Counted from the first letter of the stretch, positions 8,748 to 18,594 are shown. The stretch is 64,000 nucleotides of DNA from Pseudodesulfovibrio sediminis (GCF_020886695.1 NZ_AP024485.1:1993001-2057000), one strand, 5' to 3'. Notes: generated by a model from the sequence alone, not told the origin. Made by a program: numbers and translations.

Positions 8748-9797
8748 ATGAATAACTTCATGGAAATTGGTTCCTTGCACTACTACCTGGCGATGATCTG
8801 GTTCGTCCTCTGGGGTGTGCTGTGGGCCGTCTATTTCATTCTGGACGGATTTGATCTGGGTGTGGGCACTCTGCTGCCTGTTCTGGCCAAGAACGAGGCG
8901 GAAAAACGCGCCATGCTCAATTCCACCGGTCCCTTCTGGGACGGCAACGAAGTCTGGCTGATCAGTGCCGGCGGTGTCACCTTTGCCGCCTTCCCGTATG
9001 CCTACGCGCAGATGTTCAGCGGACTGTATACCGCCCTCATGCTGCTGCTGTTCACGCTCATCGTGCGCGGCGTTTCCTTCGAGTTCCGCTCCAAGGTGGA
9101 AAGCGACACATGGAAAAAGATCTGGGACACCGCCCACGCGGTCTGTTCCTTCCTGCCCGCCCTGCTGTTGGGCGTGGCCTTTGGTAACATCTTCCAGGGT
9201 ATCCCCCTGAATGAAGTCGGATTCTCCCAGGCCGGACTGTTCGGTCTGCTGAACCCCTACGGCATTGCTGGTGGTATCCTGTTCGTGACCATCTTCCTGA
9301 TGCATGGCGCGCTGTGGCTCTGCATCCGCGCCACCGGCGACCTGCACGCCCGTGCAGAGCTCCTGGCCACCAAACTGTGGCCCGGCGTTGTGGTCCTGAC
9401 AGTCCTGTTCCTGGCTTATTCCTCCGTAACAACCAAGTTGTTCAACAACTATCTGGTCTACCCGGCACTCTTTGTCATCCTGCTGCTTCCCGTGGTCGGT
9501 CTGGTGCTCATGCGCACCTACCTCGGCGCCAAGAAGTACTGGATGGCCTGGGGAGCATCCTGTCTGTATATCGGCGGCACCGCCCTGTTCGGCGTGGTGG
9601 GCATCTTCCCGGCCATCATCCCGTCCAATCCCAACCCGGCCAACAGCCTGACCATCATGAACTCCGCGTCCAGCGTGCTGACCCTCGAAATCATGCTCGG
9701 TGTGGCCCTGGTGTTCGTGCCCATCGTCATCGGCTACCAGTTCTGGGTGTACAAGACCTTTGCTACTCCCATTACCGAAAACGACATCCACTACTAA
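8748..9797 (+). CDS. cydB: Cytochrome bd oxidase subunit II
   Basis: A 349-residue membrane protein with at least eight hydrophobic helices and the CydB signature DGFDLGVG near residue 32, followed by FWDGNEVWLI. It stabilises the heme b595/d site of CydA. An AAGGAG ribosome binding site lies upstream of the ATG, and the gene follows cydA by 28 bases and ends before a strong terminator, so the operon is just cydAB. No small CydX frame is evident between cydB and the terminator, which begins only 14 bases after the stop. Confidence 0.97.
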   Translation: MNNFMEIGSLHYYLAMIWFVLWGVLWAVYFILDGFDLGVGTLLPVLAKNEAEKRAMLNSTGPFWDGNEVWLISAGGVTFAAFPYAYAQMFSGLYTALMLLLFTLIVRGVSFEFRSKVESDTWKKIWDTAHAVCSFLPALLLGVAFGNIFQGIPLNEVGFSQAGLFGLLNPYGIAGGILFVTIFLMHGALWLCIRATGDLHARAELLATKLWPGVVVLTVLFLAYSSVTTKLFNNYLVYPALFVILLLPVVGLVLMRTYLGAKKYWMAWGASCLYIGGTALFGVVGIFPAIIPSNPNPANSLTIMNSASSVLTLEIMLGVALVFVPIVIGYQFWVYKTFATPITENDIHY

Positions 9798-9810
9798 GAA
9801 GATAAAGACC

Positions 9811-9844
9811 AAAGCCCCCTGCATCGATGATGCAGGGGGCTTTC
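9811..9844 (+). terminator. Rho-independent terminator after cydAB
   Basis: AAAGCCCCCTGCAT and its complement ATGCAGGGGGCTTT flank a short loop, forming a 14-bp GC-rich hairpin 14 bases after the cydB stop. Confidence 0.9.
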
Positions 9845-10064
9845 TCATGGGTAATCTTCACTGGCATCATTCGAGGCTTGGGAGGATGGGTCAGATGTGC
9901 ATTTATAGTGAATTGTTGGCAAGTCTTCGAGCCGTACAAGATCTAATACCCTTGGGCGATCGGGCGCAGCCCGACCGGAGGCGTGGCCCGGCTACGGTGA
10001 TGGATCGGACAAGACCAAAAAATGTGCAGATGGCCCGCTCTCCCAAGCCGATACTCCGGCCCAC
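9845..10064. other. Intergenic stretch between two convergent terminators
   Basis: There is no frame with coding features. The only visible structure is a short GC-rich inverted repeat around 9957-9977 (GATCGGGC-GCA-GCCCGACC). Nothing else is identified. Confidence 0.5.
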
Positions 10065-10094
10065 AAAAAAAACGCCCCCATAAAGGGAGCGCCT
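10065..10094 (-). terminator. Rho-independent terminator of the TRAP binding-protein gene
   Basis: On the minus strand GGCGCTCCC, a TTTAT loop and GGGGGCG (one G-T pair) are followed by eight T residues. Confidence 0.85.
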
Positions 10095-10118
10095 TGTTTT
10101 TGTTGCCTTTTGGCCGGA

Positions 10119-11255
10119 CTACTTCAAAGCGACATAGCGCTCGGCTATGATATCGAAGTAGGAGCGGGATGAGACATCTGCCCATGCGCCCCACTGTTTC
10201 TGGAACTTGTCAAAGGAGGCAGCGACCCTGGTTGCCAGCGAAGACTTGGCGGCTTCTTCGGCAATGACCTCGCGGGCCATGACGCGCAGATCAGCCAGAA
10301 CCTTTTCCGGGAAACGCTTGAGCTGCACATTGTGCTTGGTGACCAGTTCTTCCAGAGCCGCACCGTTATGGGCCTCGAACTCACACAGGGATTCCTGGTT
10401 GGTCTCGGCAGCGGCGACCTTGAGGATGGCCTGGAGATGCTTGGGCAGGGCCATGAACTTGTCTTTGTTGAACATGGCGTCCAGACAGGTTCCCGGCTCA
10501 TGCCATCCTGGATAGTAGTAGTATTTCGCAGTCTGGTAGAAGCCCATGCGCAGGTCATGGAGCGGCCCGACCCATTCTGTTGCGTCGATGATGCCGCGTT
10601 CCAGCGAAGTAAAAATCTCACCGCCGGCAAGCAGGACAACAATACCGCCAGCCTTGGCGATCACTTTGCCGCCCAGACCGGGGATACGTATCTTGAGACC
10701 TTCGAAGTCCTTGATGTCGTTGATTTCCTTGTTGAACCAGCCACCCATCTGGACACCGGTGTTGCCCATGGGGCGACCAATCAGGTTGAACTGGCCATAC
10801 ACTTCGTCCCATAGGTCAAGGCCACCGCCGGAGTAAAACCAGGCATTAAGGCCCTGGGCAGACAGTCCGAAAGGCACTGCCGAAAACCACTGGCACGCGG
10901 CATCCATGCCAGCCCAATAATAGGCTGAGCCGGAACCGCACTCTGCCGTACCGGAAGAAACAGCGTCAAATACGCCCAGGCCAGGGACCAACTCATTGGC
11001 CGCGTAGACCTGAATCTTCATCTGGCCGTCAGAAAGCAACTCGACCTTTTCGGCAAAGGACTCTGCGCCGGTTTGCAGGATGGACAACTTGGGTGGCCAG
11101 GTTGTGACCATTTTCCAAATGATTGTTTTTTTGACCTGAGCCGGGGCGGCTCCCTGATTGGCGGGTTTGTCCTCGCCATTGCAGCCAGCGAGCAGGGCAG
11201 TGCCACCGGCAAGACCGGCAATGGCAGCTTTACTCAGAAAATCACGTCGTTTCAT
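10119..11255 (-). CDS. TRAP transporter substrate-binding lipoprotein (DctP family)
   Basis: A 378-residue extracytoplasmic binding protein of a tripartite ATP-independent transporter. The N-terminus MKRRDFLSKAAIAGL combines a twin-arginine motif with a lipobox (LLAGC), so it is probably TAT-exported and lipid-anchored. Core motifs include ESFAEKVELLSDG, GSGSAYYW and the DFEGLKIRIPG strand; the sequence resembles DctP members that bind 2-oxo acids or similar carboxylates. GGAGG lies four bases before the second of two tandem ATGs (11255), which decides the start. No DctQ or DctM membrane gene is in the window, so this is an orphan component. On the minus strand upstream, around 11360, GG and TTGCT lie 12 bases apart, a weak sigma-54-like hint only. 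Confidence 0.9.
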   Translation of the reverse strand: MKRRDFLSKAAIAGLAGGTALLAGCNGEDKPANQGAAPAQVKKTIIWKMVTTWPPKLSILQTGAESFAEKVELLSDGQMKIQVYAANELVPGLGVFDAVSSGTAECGSGSAYYWAGMDAACQWFSAVPFGLSAQGLNAWFYSGGGLDLWDEVYGQFNLIGRPMGNTGVQMGGWFNKEINDIKDFEGLKIRIPGLGGKVIAKAGGIVVLLAGGEIFTSLERGIIDATEWVGPLHDLRMGFYQTAKYYYYPGWHEPGTCLDAMFNKDKFMALPKHLQAILKVAAAETNQESLCEFEAHNGAALEELVTKHNVQLKRFPEKVLADLRVMAREVIAEEAAKSSLATRVAASFDKFQKQWGAWADVSSRSYFDIIAERYVALK

Positions 11256-11422
11256 CATTCCTCCAGGGGAGACGTTGCATGGGCCGTCCAGGGGGCCGTC
11301 GATGGACCGCATTTGCTTCTATAGCTTTAAAAAAATGCATTATTTCAGAAAGAATAGCAAGCGCTCCTCCGGTATACATGACTCTCTCCGCCACAAACAA
11401 ACCAGCGACACAAGGCATAAGA

Positions 11423-11453
11423 AAAGGCCCCCGCCATGGAGCGGGGGCCTTTC
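11423..11453 (-). terminator. Rho-independent terminator after acs
   Basis: AAAGGCCCCCGC and GCGGGGGCCTTTT flank a short loop, 26 bases after the acs stop on the minus strand. Confidence 0.85.
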
Positions 11454-11478
11454 ACTATTGAATTTTGAATAAGAAAGC

Positions 11479-13461
11479 CTAGCTGAGCAGATCCTTGTTG
11501 CCTTCGACCAGATCGGTCACAACACCCGGATCGGCCAGGGTCGAGGTATCACCGAACTCGTCGCTGCCTTCAACAATCTTGCGCAAGACACGGCGCATGA
11601 TCTTGCCGGAGCGGGTCTTTGGCAGCCCATCGGCGAACTGAATGAACTCAGGCGTGGCAATGGGGCCGATCTCCTTGCGCACCCAGATCTTCAATGCCTT
11701 GAGCAGGTCGTCGTCAGGCTCAACGCCGGATTTCAGCGTGACATAGGCGTAGATGGTCTCACCTTTCACATCGTGCGGCATGCCGACAACTGCGGCCTCT
11801 GCCACGTCGGGATGGGCAACCAGTGCGGATTCGACCTCGGCAGTGCCCATGCGGTGACCGGACACATTGATGACATCATCCAGACGCCCCATGATCCAGA
11901 AGTACCCGTCATCGTCCATGCGGGCACCGTCACCGGCCTCGTATGCGCCGGGGAAACCGGCAAAATACGTGGATTTGTAGCGATCAGGGTTGCCCCAGAC
12001 ATTGCGGAGCATACCGGGCCACGGCTTGTCCACGATCAGATGTCCGCCCTCGTTGGCATCGGCAACACTGCCGTCACGGCGCACGATCTTGGCGGAAATA
12101 CCAGGCAAGGCCTTGGTGGCGGAGCCGGGCTTGAGCGGAGTGGCATACGGCAGCGCGGAAATCATGATACCGCCAGTCTCGGTCTGCCACCAGGTATCCA
12201 CGATGGGCAGCTTACCGCCACCGACATTGTTGTGATACCACAGCCACGCTTCGGGGTTAATGGGCTCACCCACCGAACCAAGCACACGCAGTGAGGAAAG
12301 GTCATAATTCTTGACCCATTCCTCGCCTTCACGCATGAGCGCGCGAATGACCGTGGGCGCGGTGTAGAAAATATTGACCTTGAACTTGTCCACGATCTGC
12401 CAGAAACGGTCTGGCCTGGGATAGCTCGGAACGCCCTCGAACATGACCGAGGTGGCACCCAGCGTCAGCGGCCCATATACAATATATGAATGACCGGTGA
12501 TCCAGCCGACGTCAGCAGTACACCAGTAGACATCGTCATCTTTCACGTCAAAGACACACTGTGTAGTGTGCGCCGCATACAGCAGGTACCCGGCGGTGGT
12601 GTGCAGCACGCCCTTGGGCTTGCCAGTGGAGCCAGAGGTATACAGGATGAACAACGGATCTTCAGCTTCCATCTCCTCGAACGGACAATCGGAGGTGATA
12701 TCCTCGGCATTGACTTCTTCGTGCCACCAGGAGTCACGGCCCTCGACCATATTGATCTCATTGCCGCCGCGCTTGACCACGATACACTGTTCGATGGTCG
12801 GGCAGTCTTTCAACGCCTCGTCAGCATTACCCTTGAGCGGAATGGTCTTGCCTGCGCGCAGGACAGCATCGGCCGTGATCAGTACCCGGGCCTGACAATC
12901 GTCGATGCGGGACTGGAGCGCGATGGAGGAAAATCCGGCGAAGACGATGGAGTGCAGTGCGCCCAAACGGGTGCAGGCCAGCATGGCGATGGCCAGCTCG
13001 GGGATCATGGGCATATAGATGGCCACACGATCACCGCGTTTGACGCCCTTTTTCTTGAGCACGTTGGCGAACCGGCAGACTTCGGTATGCAGCATCTGGT
13101 AGGTATAGACCTTGACGTCCTCTTCGGGTTCGCCCTGCCAGATGAGTGCAGCCTTGTTGCGACGACCATCGGTCAGATGACGATCCAGGCAGTTGTAAGA
13201 GACGTTGGTCTTGCCGCCGGAAAACCACTTGAACTCGGGTTTGTCATAGTCGGCTTCAAGGACGGAATCGAAATCGGAAAACCAGGTCAGCAGCTCCTTG
13301 GCCCGATCCCCCCAGTATCCGTCGGGATCATTCAGCGCCTTTTCGTTGGCCGCGTCATACGCTTCCATATTCTGAATCCAGGCCTGGCCCTGCTTGGAAG
13401 CATCGGGTTCAAAGATCTGCCCTTCCTTTTGCAGGCTTTCGATTTTCTTCTCTTCGCTCAT
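11479..13461 (-). CDS. acs: Acetyl-CoA synthetase (AMP-forming)
   Basis: A 660-residue enzyme that activates acetate to acetyl-CoA through an acetyl-AMP intermediate. The ANL-superfamily P-loop [11 protein letters not shown], the WWQTETGG motif and the C-terminal [11 protein letters not shown] with the catalytic, acetylation-regulated lysine are all present. Length matches classical Acs (about 650). AGGAG lies eight bases before the ATG at 13461; the frame extends upstream to 13569 but has no signal for that start. The gene is transcribed alone between two terminators. A short palindrome in its leader region is listed separately. Acetate assimilation or energy-requiring activation fits an incomplete-oxidiser lifestyle, but that is inference. 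Confidence 0.97.
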   Translation of the reverse strand: MSEEKKIESLQKEGQIFEPDASKQGQAWIQNMEAYDAANEKALNDPDGYWGDRAKELLTWFSDFDSVLEADYDKPEFKWFSGGKTNVSYNCLDRHLTDGRRNKAALIWQGEPEEDVKVYTYQMLHTEVCRFANVLKKKGVKRGDRVAIYMPMIPELAIAMLACTRLGALHSIVFAGFSSIALQSRIDDCQARVLITADAVLRAGKTIPLKGNADEALKDCPTIEQCIVVKRGGNEINMVEGRDSWWHEEVNAEDITSDCPFEEMEAEDPLFILYTSGSTGKPKGVLHTTAGYLLYAAHTTQCVFDVKDDDVYWCTADVGWITGHSYIVYGPLTLGATSVMFEGVPSYPRPDRFWQIVDKFKVNIFYTAPTVIRALMREGEEWVKNYDLSSLRVLGSVGEPINPEAWLWYHNNVGGGKLPIVDTWWQTETGGIMISALPYATPLKPGSATKALPGISAKIVRRDGSVADANEGGHLIVDKPWPGMLRNVWGNPDRYKSTYFAGFPGAYEAGDGARMDDDGYFWIMGRLDDVINVSGHRMGTAEVESALVAHPDVAEAAVVGMPHDVKGETIYAYVTLKSGVEPDDDLLKALKIWVRKEIGPIATPEFIQFADGLPKTRSGKIMRRVLRKIVEGSDEFGDTSTLADPGVVTDLVEGNKDLLS

Positions 13462-13516
13462 CTGGTGTACTCCTGATCTATGCGTTGTTTTCTCAGTGTC
13501 CTGAAAATGGACCGCA

Positions 13517-13530
13517 ACATTCTGAAATGT
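13517..13530. promoter_or_regulatory. Possible operator palindrome upstream of acs
   Basis: ACATT-CTGA-AATGT is a perfect 5-bp dyad 56 bases before the acs start codon. No regulator is identified, and chance occurrence is possible. Confidence 0.2.
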
Positions 13531-13612
13531 GATGGTCAGCGCGCAGTGCCGCGACTGACTAGATATCATTTATAGGAACCAAAACACAACCGCGCCCTTT
13601 TTTAGGTAAACG

Positions 13613-13650
13613 GTTTAAAATCACCCGGTGAACGGCAACGCGCCGGGTGA
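13613..13650 (-). terminator. Terminator after the kinase-DUF1566 gene
   Basis: On the minus strand TCACCCGG and CCGGGTGA pair around a 14-base loop and are followed by TTTTAAA. It separates the kinase gene from acs. Confidence 0.7.
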
Positions 13651-13676
13651 ACGCAGGCATATTGAGGAGTAAACGG

Positions 13677-15035
13677 CTACATTCCACCACTCACGGCCCG
13701 CACAAAGAACCGGCATGTTCTGTCCTGCCACCAGACAAATCCCATTTCGGCGTCGGCATACCAGGCAGCGGTAAAGGCTTTGGTATCCGCAGACCAGAGA
13801 CGTGACTTGCGCGGGTCGAACGCCGACTCCAGACAGAACTCGCCCGGCTCGGTGTTCCCGGTAAACAGGGTGGTCAGTTCATCGACCGTGGGCAGTCGCC
13901 AGTCCGTGCGGCCGCCATGCGCGTGCCTGTTGAACCGCGCCACATAGGCGCAGGCTCGGTCCCAGGTCAGCGGATACCGTGCGCCGTCCTGTTCCCACAC
14001 AAGCCCTGTCGCGCTGTCAAAGACCGTGCCGTCCCCGCGCTTTCTGAACTCACCCGCTCCATATTCCTTTGGCCGCCAGAGCACATCAAGATCAAAGGCC
14101 GCACGCGCTGCATGCAGCCCCACCTTGATCGGCTCGGCACGCGGCACCCAGTCCCGGGCGTGGCGCTCCGGCTCGTCGAGCATGACACAGGTGGCGTCCT
14201 TCCGTTCAATCCAGGCCGCCTCCAGCCGGTCCATTGCGTCGATCATGGATTGGCAATCCTGAAAACGGTCGTCCGGTTCCGAGGCCAGCGCGCGGTCAAA
14301 AAAGGCATCCCATGTACAATCGAGATCCGCATGTATGGCGCAGATGGACTGGCGATCCGCCCGCTCATCCGGGAGCTGACCGGTAAGCATGCGAAAGAGG
14401 GTCACACCCACGGAAAAGACATCGGATCGGGCATCGGCCGCTTCGGGGTCCGCCTCCTGTTCCGGTGCGGTGTAGTAGGGCGACCCCACCACCATTCCCT
14501 TGTGCCCCTGGCTCTGCTCGCCACGAAGTTTGCTCAGGCCGAAATCAATAAGTTTGACCCGCCCCGGGCCGCCCTCGTCCTCGGCGAGCATCACGTTGAA
14601 CGGTTTGACGTCACGATGAATGATCCCTTCAAAGTGGAGCCGGTCCAGCCCGGCCAGCATCTCGCGGGCGATGTGCAGAGAGGCTTCCACCCCAAGCCTC
14701 CGGGATGGTTGTTCGACCTCATAGGTCTCCCCCATGAGCGCACCGAGATTGCCGCAATAATACTCCATGGCAAAATGGGGCGGTGTGACATCGTCGCCAC
14801 GCCCCACATCCAGGATACCCGCCACATTGACATGACTGATGGAAGCCATGGTGGTCGCCTCTTTGAAGAACATCTCCTTCAGAACGGCCGCCCCCATGAT
14901 ATCTTCCATTATTTCAGCAGGATCAAGAACCTTGAGCGCCACAATCCGCCCGGTCACAGGCATGGCCGCCTTGTAGACCGCCCCCATGCCGCCACGGCCC
15001 AACAGCCCACGTATTGCGTAACGTCCTATATGCAT
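13677..15035 (-). CDS. Hanks-type Ser/Thr protein kinase fused to an Lcl/DUF1566 domain
   Basis: A 452-residue protein. The first 270 residues form a complete eukaryotic-like kinase: glycine loop GRGGMGAVY, the lysine in IVALKVLD, catalytic HRDVKPFN, and the DFGLSK magnesium site. A short linker follows, then about 100 residues of the Lcl C-terminal/DUF1566 type, with DGTVFDSATGLVWEQ, DWRLPTVDEL and a final FVRAVSGG. DUF1566 domains are usually found on exported or surface proteins. No transmembrane helix separates the two halves, so both appear cytosolic here. Its substrate is unknown. It is divergent from the potassium channel pair, and a functional link is possible but unproven. The ATG at 15035 begins right at the kinase fold. 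Confidence 0.85.
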   Translation of the reverse strand: MHIGRYAIRGLLGRGGMGAVYKAAMPVTGRIVALKVLDPAEIMEDIMGAAVLKEMFFKEATTMASISHVNVAGILDVGRGDDVTPPHFAMEYYCGNLGALMGETYEVEQPSRRLGVEASLHIAREMLAGLDRLHFEGIIHRDVKPFNVMLAEDEGGPGRVKLIDFGLSKLRGEQSQGHKGMVVGSPYYTAPEQEADPEAADARSDVFSVGVTLFRMLTGQLPDERADRQSICAIHADLDCTWDAFFDRALASEPDDRFQDCQSMIDAMDRLEAAWIERKDATCVMLDEPERHARDWVPRAEPIKVGLHAARAAFDLDVLWRPKEYGAGEFRKRGDGTVFDSATGLVWEQDGARYPLTWDRACAYVARFNRHAHGGRTDWRLPTVDELTTLFTGNTEPGEFCLESAFDPRKSRLWSADTKAFTAAWYADAEMGFVWWQDRTCRFFVRAVSGGM

Positions 15036-15147
15036 ACGGTGGATGATAGCGCATGGTCGGGCATCCCGTCCACACTCCTCGCGCCGGTCCCTCCCGCTTT
15101 GTTGACTCCAGAGGCCATATTAGTCATACAGAGAAAGAACGTAAAAG

Positions 15148-16332
15148 GTGGACAATTTGCATACTTTGCCAACCATGCGTGATGCCATTTTCGGATGGTG
15201 TCGCAATCCATTCGGGAAACTCACACTGCTCATTCTCGGCCTGCTCTGCATGGCCACATTCGGCTATTGGTTTTTCGAATATTACCCGGTCGGAGACGCA
15301 AAGGATATCTTTGGTGCGCTCTGGTGGGCGGTGGTCACCCTGACAACCGTGGGCTATGGCGACATGGTCCCGACCACCATCGGCGGGAAAGTCATGGGAC
15401 TGATCGTCATGATCTGCGGCATCGGCCTGGTATCCACGTTGACAGGTAACCTGGCTTCCATGCTCGTGGAACACAAAGCCAGAAAGCGTAAGGGGTTACT
15501 CACGGTGAAACTGACAAACCATGTCATCATCGTCGGCTGGAACGATTTTGGCCCGGAACTGGTCGCGGCCCTGCGCGACAACGGCGTGCTCATGAACGAC
15601 AAGGACACCAACCTTGTACTGGTCAACGGACTTGCCGCGGACGAACGCGAAGCCGTGGCCTTTCAACTGGACCTGGGCGACCGTCTCCACTTTGTCTGGG
15701 GTACCATCACTCAGGAGTCGGTGCTCCTCAAGGCTCGACCGGACCGCGCTCAGGTGGTCTACCTGCTCTCCCAGCACACAGCCCAATCCGCCAAGGACGC
15801 CGATCACGAGACCCTGTATGCTGCCCTGGCCTTGCGAGAACTCGCGCCGCAAGTCCCACTCTACGGCGAAGTGGCCCTCCCGGAAAACCGCAAGCACCTG
15901 CTTCGCGCCGGGGTCAATGAAATCATCGTCCACGGTCAACTGACCAGCGTGGTCCTCGGCCTCATGGGCGCGAATCCCTCCATGTGGACCCTGCTTCAGG
16001 AACTCATCGGCATGCGCGGCAACAACCATATCAAGTTCAAGACATTGACCTCGGCAGAAAAACCCCTGCTCTGGGGCGACCTCATGACCCAGTTTCGCGC
16101 AGACGGAAGGCTGCCTCTGGCGTTATGCAAGGTGTCCAAACAACTTTCACTGGAAGATGTGCTCGACGACGGCTCCGCACTGGATCAATTCATATTGGAG
16201 CTGTTCGAATCATCCGGCCAGGAAACGAATATCGGCGACACCGGCCCGCGCGTGCTGACCAATCCACCGGACACGGAACCGCTCCGCGACTTTGACGCGG
16301 TACTGTTCCTCAACCCCAGGGAGGCACGATGA
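15148..16332 (+). CDS. Two-helix potassium channel with RCK (TrkA-N) domain
   Basis: A 394-residue protein. Residues about 15-110 hold one transmembrane helix, a pore helix, the K+ selectivity filter TTVGYGD and a second helix, as in KcsA/MthK. From about residue 125 an RCK/TrkA-N Rossmann domain starts ([11 protein letters not shown]), with an HxxxWGTITQE segment and a second C-terminal lobe. Gated potassium flux across the inner membrane is the expected role. The start is uncertain: a GTG at 15148 gives a cytosolic lead, while an ATG at 15175 would shorten it by nine residues; neither has a good ribosome binding site. The stop overlaps the start of the next gene by four bases, so the two are translationally coupled. 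Confidence 0.9.
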   Translation: MDNLHTLPTMRDAIFGWCRNPFGKLTLLILGLLCMATFGYWFFEYYPVGDAKDIFGALWWAVVTLTTVGYGDMVPTTIGGKVMGLIVMICGIGLVSTLTGNLASMLVEHKARKRKGLLTVKLTNHVIIVGWNDFGPELVAALRDNGVLMNDKDTNLVLVNGLAADEREAVAFQLDLGDRLHFVWGTITQESVLLKARPDRAQVVYLLSQHTAQSAKDADHETLYAALALRELAPQVPLYGEVALPENRKHLLRAGVNEIIVHGQLTSVVLGLMGANPSMWTLLQELIGMRGNNHIKFKTLTSAEKPLLWGDLMTQFRADGRLPLALCKVSKQLSLEDVLDDGSALDQFILELFESSGQETNIGDTGPRVLTNPPDTEPLRDFDAVLFLNPREAR

Positions 16333-16856
16333 AACTCGGTGATGTGATTTTTGACGATATTCCCCTGTTCCACGGTCTGCCCGCAACCGCCCAGGACAAG
16401 ATCCGGGATATCTTTGACATCCACCCCGTAGACGCAGGGGAAAACCTGATCACCGAAGGGGAAGAGGGGGATGAAATGTTCATCCTCGTCAAAGGGCGTG
16501 TACGAATCACCAAATCCATGCTCATGCCGGGTATGAATCTTCCCATTCTGGAAGTGGACAACCAGCGCAAGGTCCTGGCCACCATGGACCACGCCAACCA
16601 CCCCATCTTCGGCGAGATTGCACTCATAGACCACGAAACCCGGTCCGCCACCATTCTGGTCCTGGAGCCGTCCTTCTTTCTGAGAACCAATCGAGCCAGA
16701 TTCTTTGAGCTGGTGGAACGTGAACCCATCATCGGCAACATCCTGCTCATGGCACTGACCAAACGCATGGCTACCACCATCCGCAAATCAAACCGGGAAC
16801 TCATCAAGCTGTCCACAGCCCTGGCCCTGGCCCTCAGCCGGTACAACAAGCCATAG
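16329..16856 (+). CDS. Stand-alone cyclic nucleotide-binding domain protein
   Basis: A 175-residue protein with a cNMP-binding (Crp/CAP_ED) fold over residues about 10-140. The phosphate-binding cassette is intact: [16 protein letters not shown] carries both the Glu and the Arg that contact the ribose and phosphate in the family. There is no helix-turn-helix, so it is not a Crp-type regulator. It is coupled by ATGA to the upstream potassium channel gene, which itself lacks such a domain. I infer a separate gating or regulatory subunit for that channel, because cyclic-nucleotide-gated bacterial channels normally carry this domain in the same chain. Confidence 0.85.
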   Translation: MKLGDVIFDDIPLFHGLPATAQDKIRDIFDIHPVDAGENLITEGEEGDEMFILVKGRVRITKSMLMPGMNLPILEVDNQRKVLATMDHANHPIFGEIALIDHETRSATILVLEPSFFLRTNRARFFELVEREPIIGNILLMALTKRMATTIRKSNRELIKLSTALALALSRYNKP

Positions 16857-16889
16857 AGAGGAATACGGTCTGGACAAAAGGAACCAAGC

Positions 16890-17462
16890 ATGATGGCAAA
16901 GATAGCGATTATCCTTACCCCTCATTTCGCTGACTGGGAATACGCCCTCATTGCCGGGACGGGCCGCCCGTTCTACGGACTTGATGTACAATTTTTTACC
17001 CCTGCCCCCGGAGAACTCCAGTCGCTGGGCGGGCTCACCGTGCGGGTTCCACAGGGGCTGGAAGCGATGAATCAATGGGCACCGGAGGTGGTGGTTGTCA
17101 TCGGAGGCACCCTATGGGAATCCGAAGATGCGCCCGACATTGGAGAAGTACTGCGAGCCCATCATGCGCGCGGTGCCGTTGTTGCGGGTATCTGCGGCGG
17201 CACACTCGCCCTTGCCCGAGCCGGGATGCTCGATGCAATACCGCACACATCCAATGAGGCCGAATATCTCACGTTGAACGCACAGGAATACACCGGGGCA
17301 GAGCATTTTTGCCCAAGCGCCACAGCGGTTTCGACCGATCGCGTGATCACCGCCCCCGGAGTCGCGCCCGTCTCATTCACAGCGGCCATTTTCGAAAGTA
17401 TCGGACTGGACCAGAACACTGTGCTGCAATTCAAAAACATGTTGGCCGCAGAGCACAACTAA
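16890..17462 (+). CDS. DJ-1/PfpI family protein (class I amidotransferase-like fold)
   Basis: A 190-residue single-domain protein. The nucleophile elbow AGICGGT carries the conserved cysteine (about residue 105), and the glutamate that polarises it is in DWEYAL near residue 16. This matches the DJ-1/ThiJ/PfpI superfamily, subtype close to YoaZ-like glutamine amidotransferase-like proteins. Members act as glyoxalases, deglycases, chaperones or stress proteins; the exact reaction is not visible. It lies 33 bases after the cyclic nucleotide-binding gene on the same strand and may share the transcript. Confidence 0.85.
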   Translation: MMAKIAIILTPHFADWEYALIAGTGRPFYGLDVQFFTPAPGELQSLGGLTVRVPQGLEAMNQWAPEVVVVIGGTLWESEDAPDIGEVLRAHHARGAVVAGICGGTLALARAGMLDAIPHTSNEAEYLTLNAQEYTGAEHFCPSATAVSTDRVITAPGVAPVSFTAAIFESIGLDQNTVLQFKNMLAAEHN

Positions 17463-17641
17463 CCACTGTTGCGACGAGTCGCACACAGCCTGTGTGGCCA
17501 GAGGGTGCACACAGCCTCCCTCGTTGAAAGTACCGGGAAACTTTTCCAACAAACTATTATTTTTGATTTCTTCAAAGAATTCAGATGCTCAAATATACTT
17601 CGAAGCCCACTCTCCGTTTCATTTTCCATATTTCAAGGCTC

Positions 17642-17670
17642 TTGCACTCTGGTCAGTGAGACGGTATGTG
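17642..17670 (+). promoter_or_regulatory. Possible sigma-70-type promoter of the SPOR lipoprotein gene
   Basis: TTGCAC and TATGTG are separated by 17 bases, 56 bases before the start codon. The -10 match is weak. The gap 17463-17641 otherwise holds nothing recognised. Confidence 0.35.
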
Positions 17671-17725
17671 TTTAGACTAACTCTAGATAAAAATGTGTTT
17701 ATGCACGTATACGAGGGGGTATCCC

Positions 17726-18538
17726 ATGAAAAGGACTCTGTTTTTTCTGGCTGTGTTGACGGCCACTCTTTTTGTTATGAGCGGGTGCATGAGAAAATCC
17801 ATTTCATCTGCGCCTCCGGCAAGACGTCCTGCGAGCCAGCAACCGGCAAAGCCCGCGCCGAAACCGATTATCGACGAAGCTCCTCTGACCGGCGACAACG
17901 AACCCTTGGATACCGCGGCACCGGATGCTGACGAAAAGCCCATGGCCGACGTGGGTGGTGATGATCTGGGCGACGACCTGGCTGACGACACGATGGACAG
18001 TACCGAGACCCCGGTTGAAGAAGCCGCTCCGGTCGCAAAAACCGACGCGGTCAAGGAACCGGGAATCGCCACCACCCCGGATGAGCTGCCCGACCCTGCG
18101 CCGATCATTGACTCTACCCCCGTGGCCGAACCGGCCATGAAGGACCAGGCCAAGGAGGCCGTGACACCGCCACAAACGACGCCTGCCCAAACAGCTCCTG
18201 CACCGGTTGTAACAACGCCCGAAGCCGCGGCTCCGGTCATGGTCGACCCGGAAAACGAAGTGGTGGACCTTGAAGATCCTGTGGTGCTGGATAATCCTGT
18301 TGCCACAACCGCAGGCGACTACTATGTGCAGGTGGGCGCATTTTCCGACGTTGAAAACGCCACCCGCATTCTGGAGCAGCTCCGCACGGACGGCTACGCA
18401 GGAGCCAGAATGGTCAAGACCGAAACCGGCCTCTACCGCGTACAGGCCGGTGCCTTTGTCAACGCCGACGAAGCAGATACCGCACTGGAAACCCTCAAGG
18501 GCGCGTTCCCCGGCAGCCGTGTCGTCAAAGCGGAATAA
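17726..18538 (+). CDS. SPOR-domain lipoprotein
   Basis: A 270-residue protein. The ATG at 17726 has GAGGGGG upstream and starts a lipoprotein signal (MKRTLFFLAVL, lipobox VMSGC). A long low-complexity linker rich in Pro, Ala, Asp and Glu spans residues about 30-195. The last 75 residues form a SPOR domain (YYVQVGAFSDVENA, YRVQAGAF), which binds denuded glycan strands of septal peptidoglycan. The layout (membrane anchor, linker, SPOR) is that of proteins recruited to division sites, such as RlpA- or DedD-like factors, but there is no catalytic domain. It is likely monocistronic with its own terminator. Confidence 0.9.
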   Translation: MKRTLFFLAVLTATLFVMSGCMRKSISSAPPARRPASQQPAKPAPKPIIDEAPLTGDNEPLDTAAPDADEKPMADVGGDDLGDDLADDTMDSTETPVEEAAPVAKTDAVKEPGIATTPDELPDPAPIIDSTPVAEPAMKDQAKEAVTPPQTTPAQTAPAPVVTTPEAAAPVMVDPENEVVDLEDPVVLDNPVATTAGDYYVQVGAFSDVENATRILEQLRTDGYAGARMVKTETGLYRVQAGAFVNADEADTALETLKGAFPGSRVVKAE

Positions 18539-18559
18539 TCACCGAACAGAGAACAAGCC

Positions 18560-18594
18560 AAAGGGCCGGATGATACTATCATCCGGCCCTTTTC
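18560..18594 (+). terminator. Rho-independent terminator after the SPOR lipoprotein gene
   Basis: AAAGGGCCGGATGAT and ATCATCCGGCCCTTTT form a long hairpin 22 bases after the stop codon. Confidence 0.9.

Noticed and set aside
8745-9848. Minus-strand frame of 367 codons
   Set aside because: Antisense of cydB with no signal or motif; a common shadow in GC-rich coding DNA.
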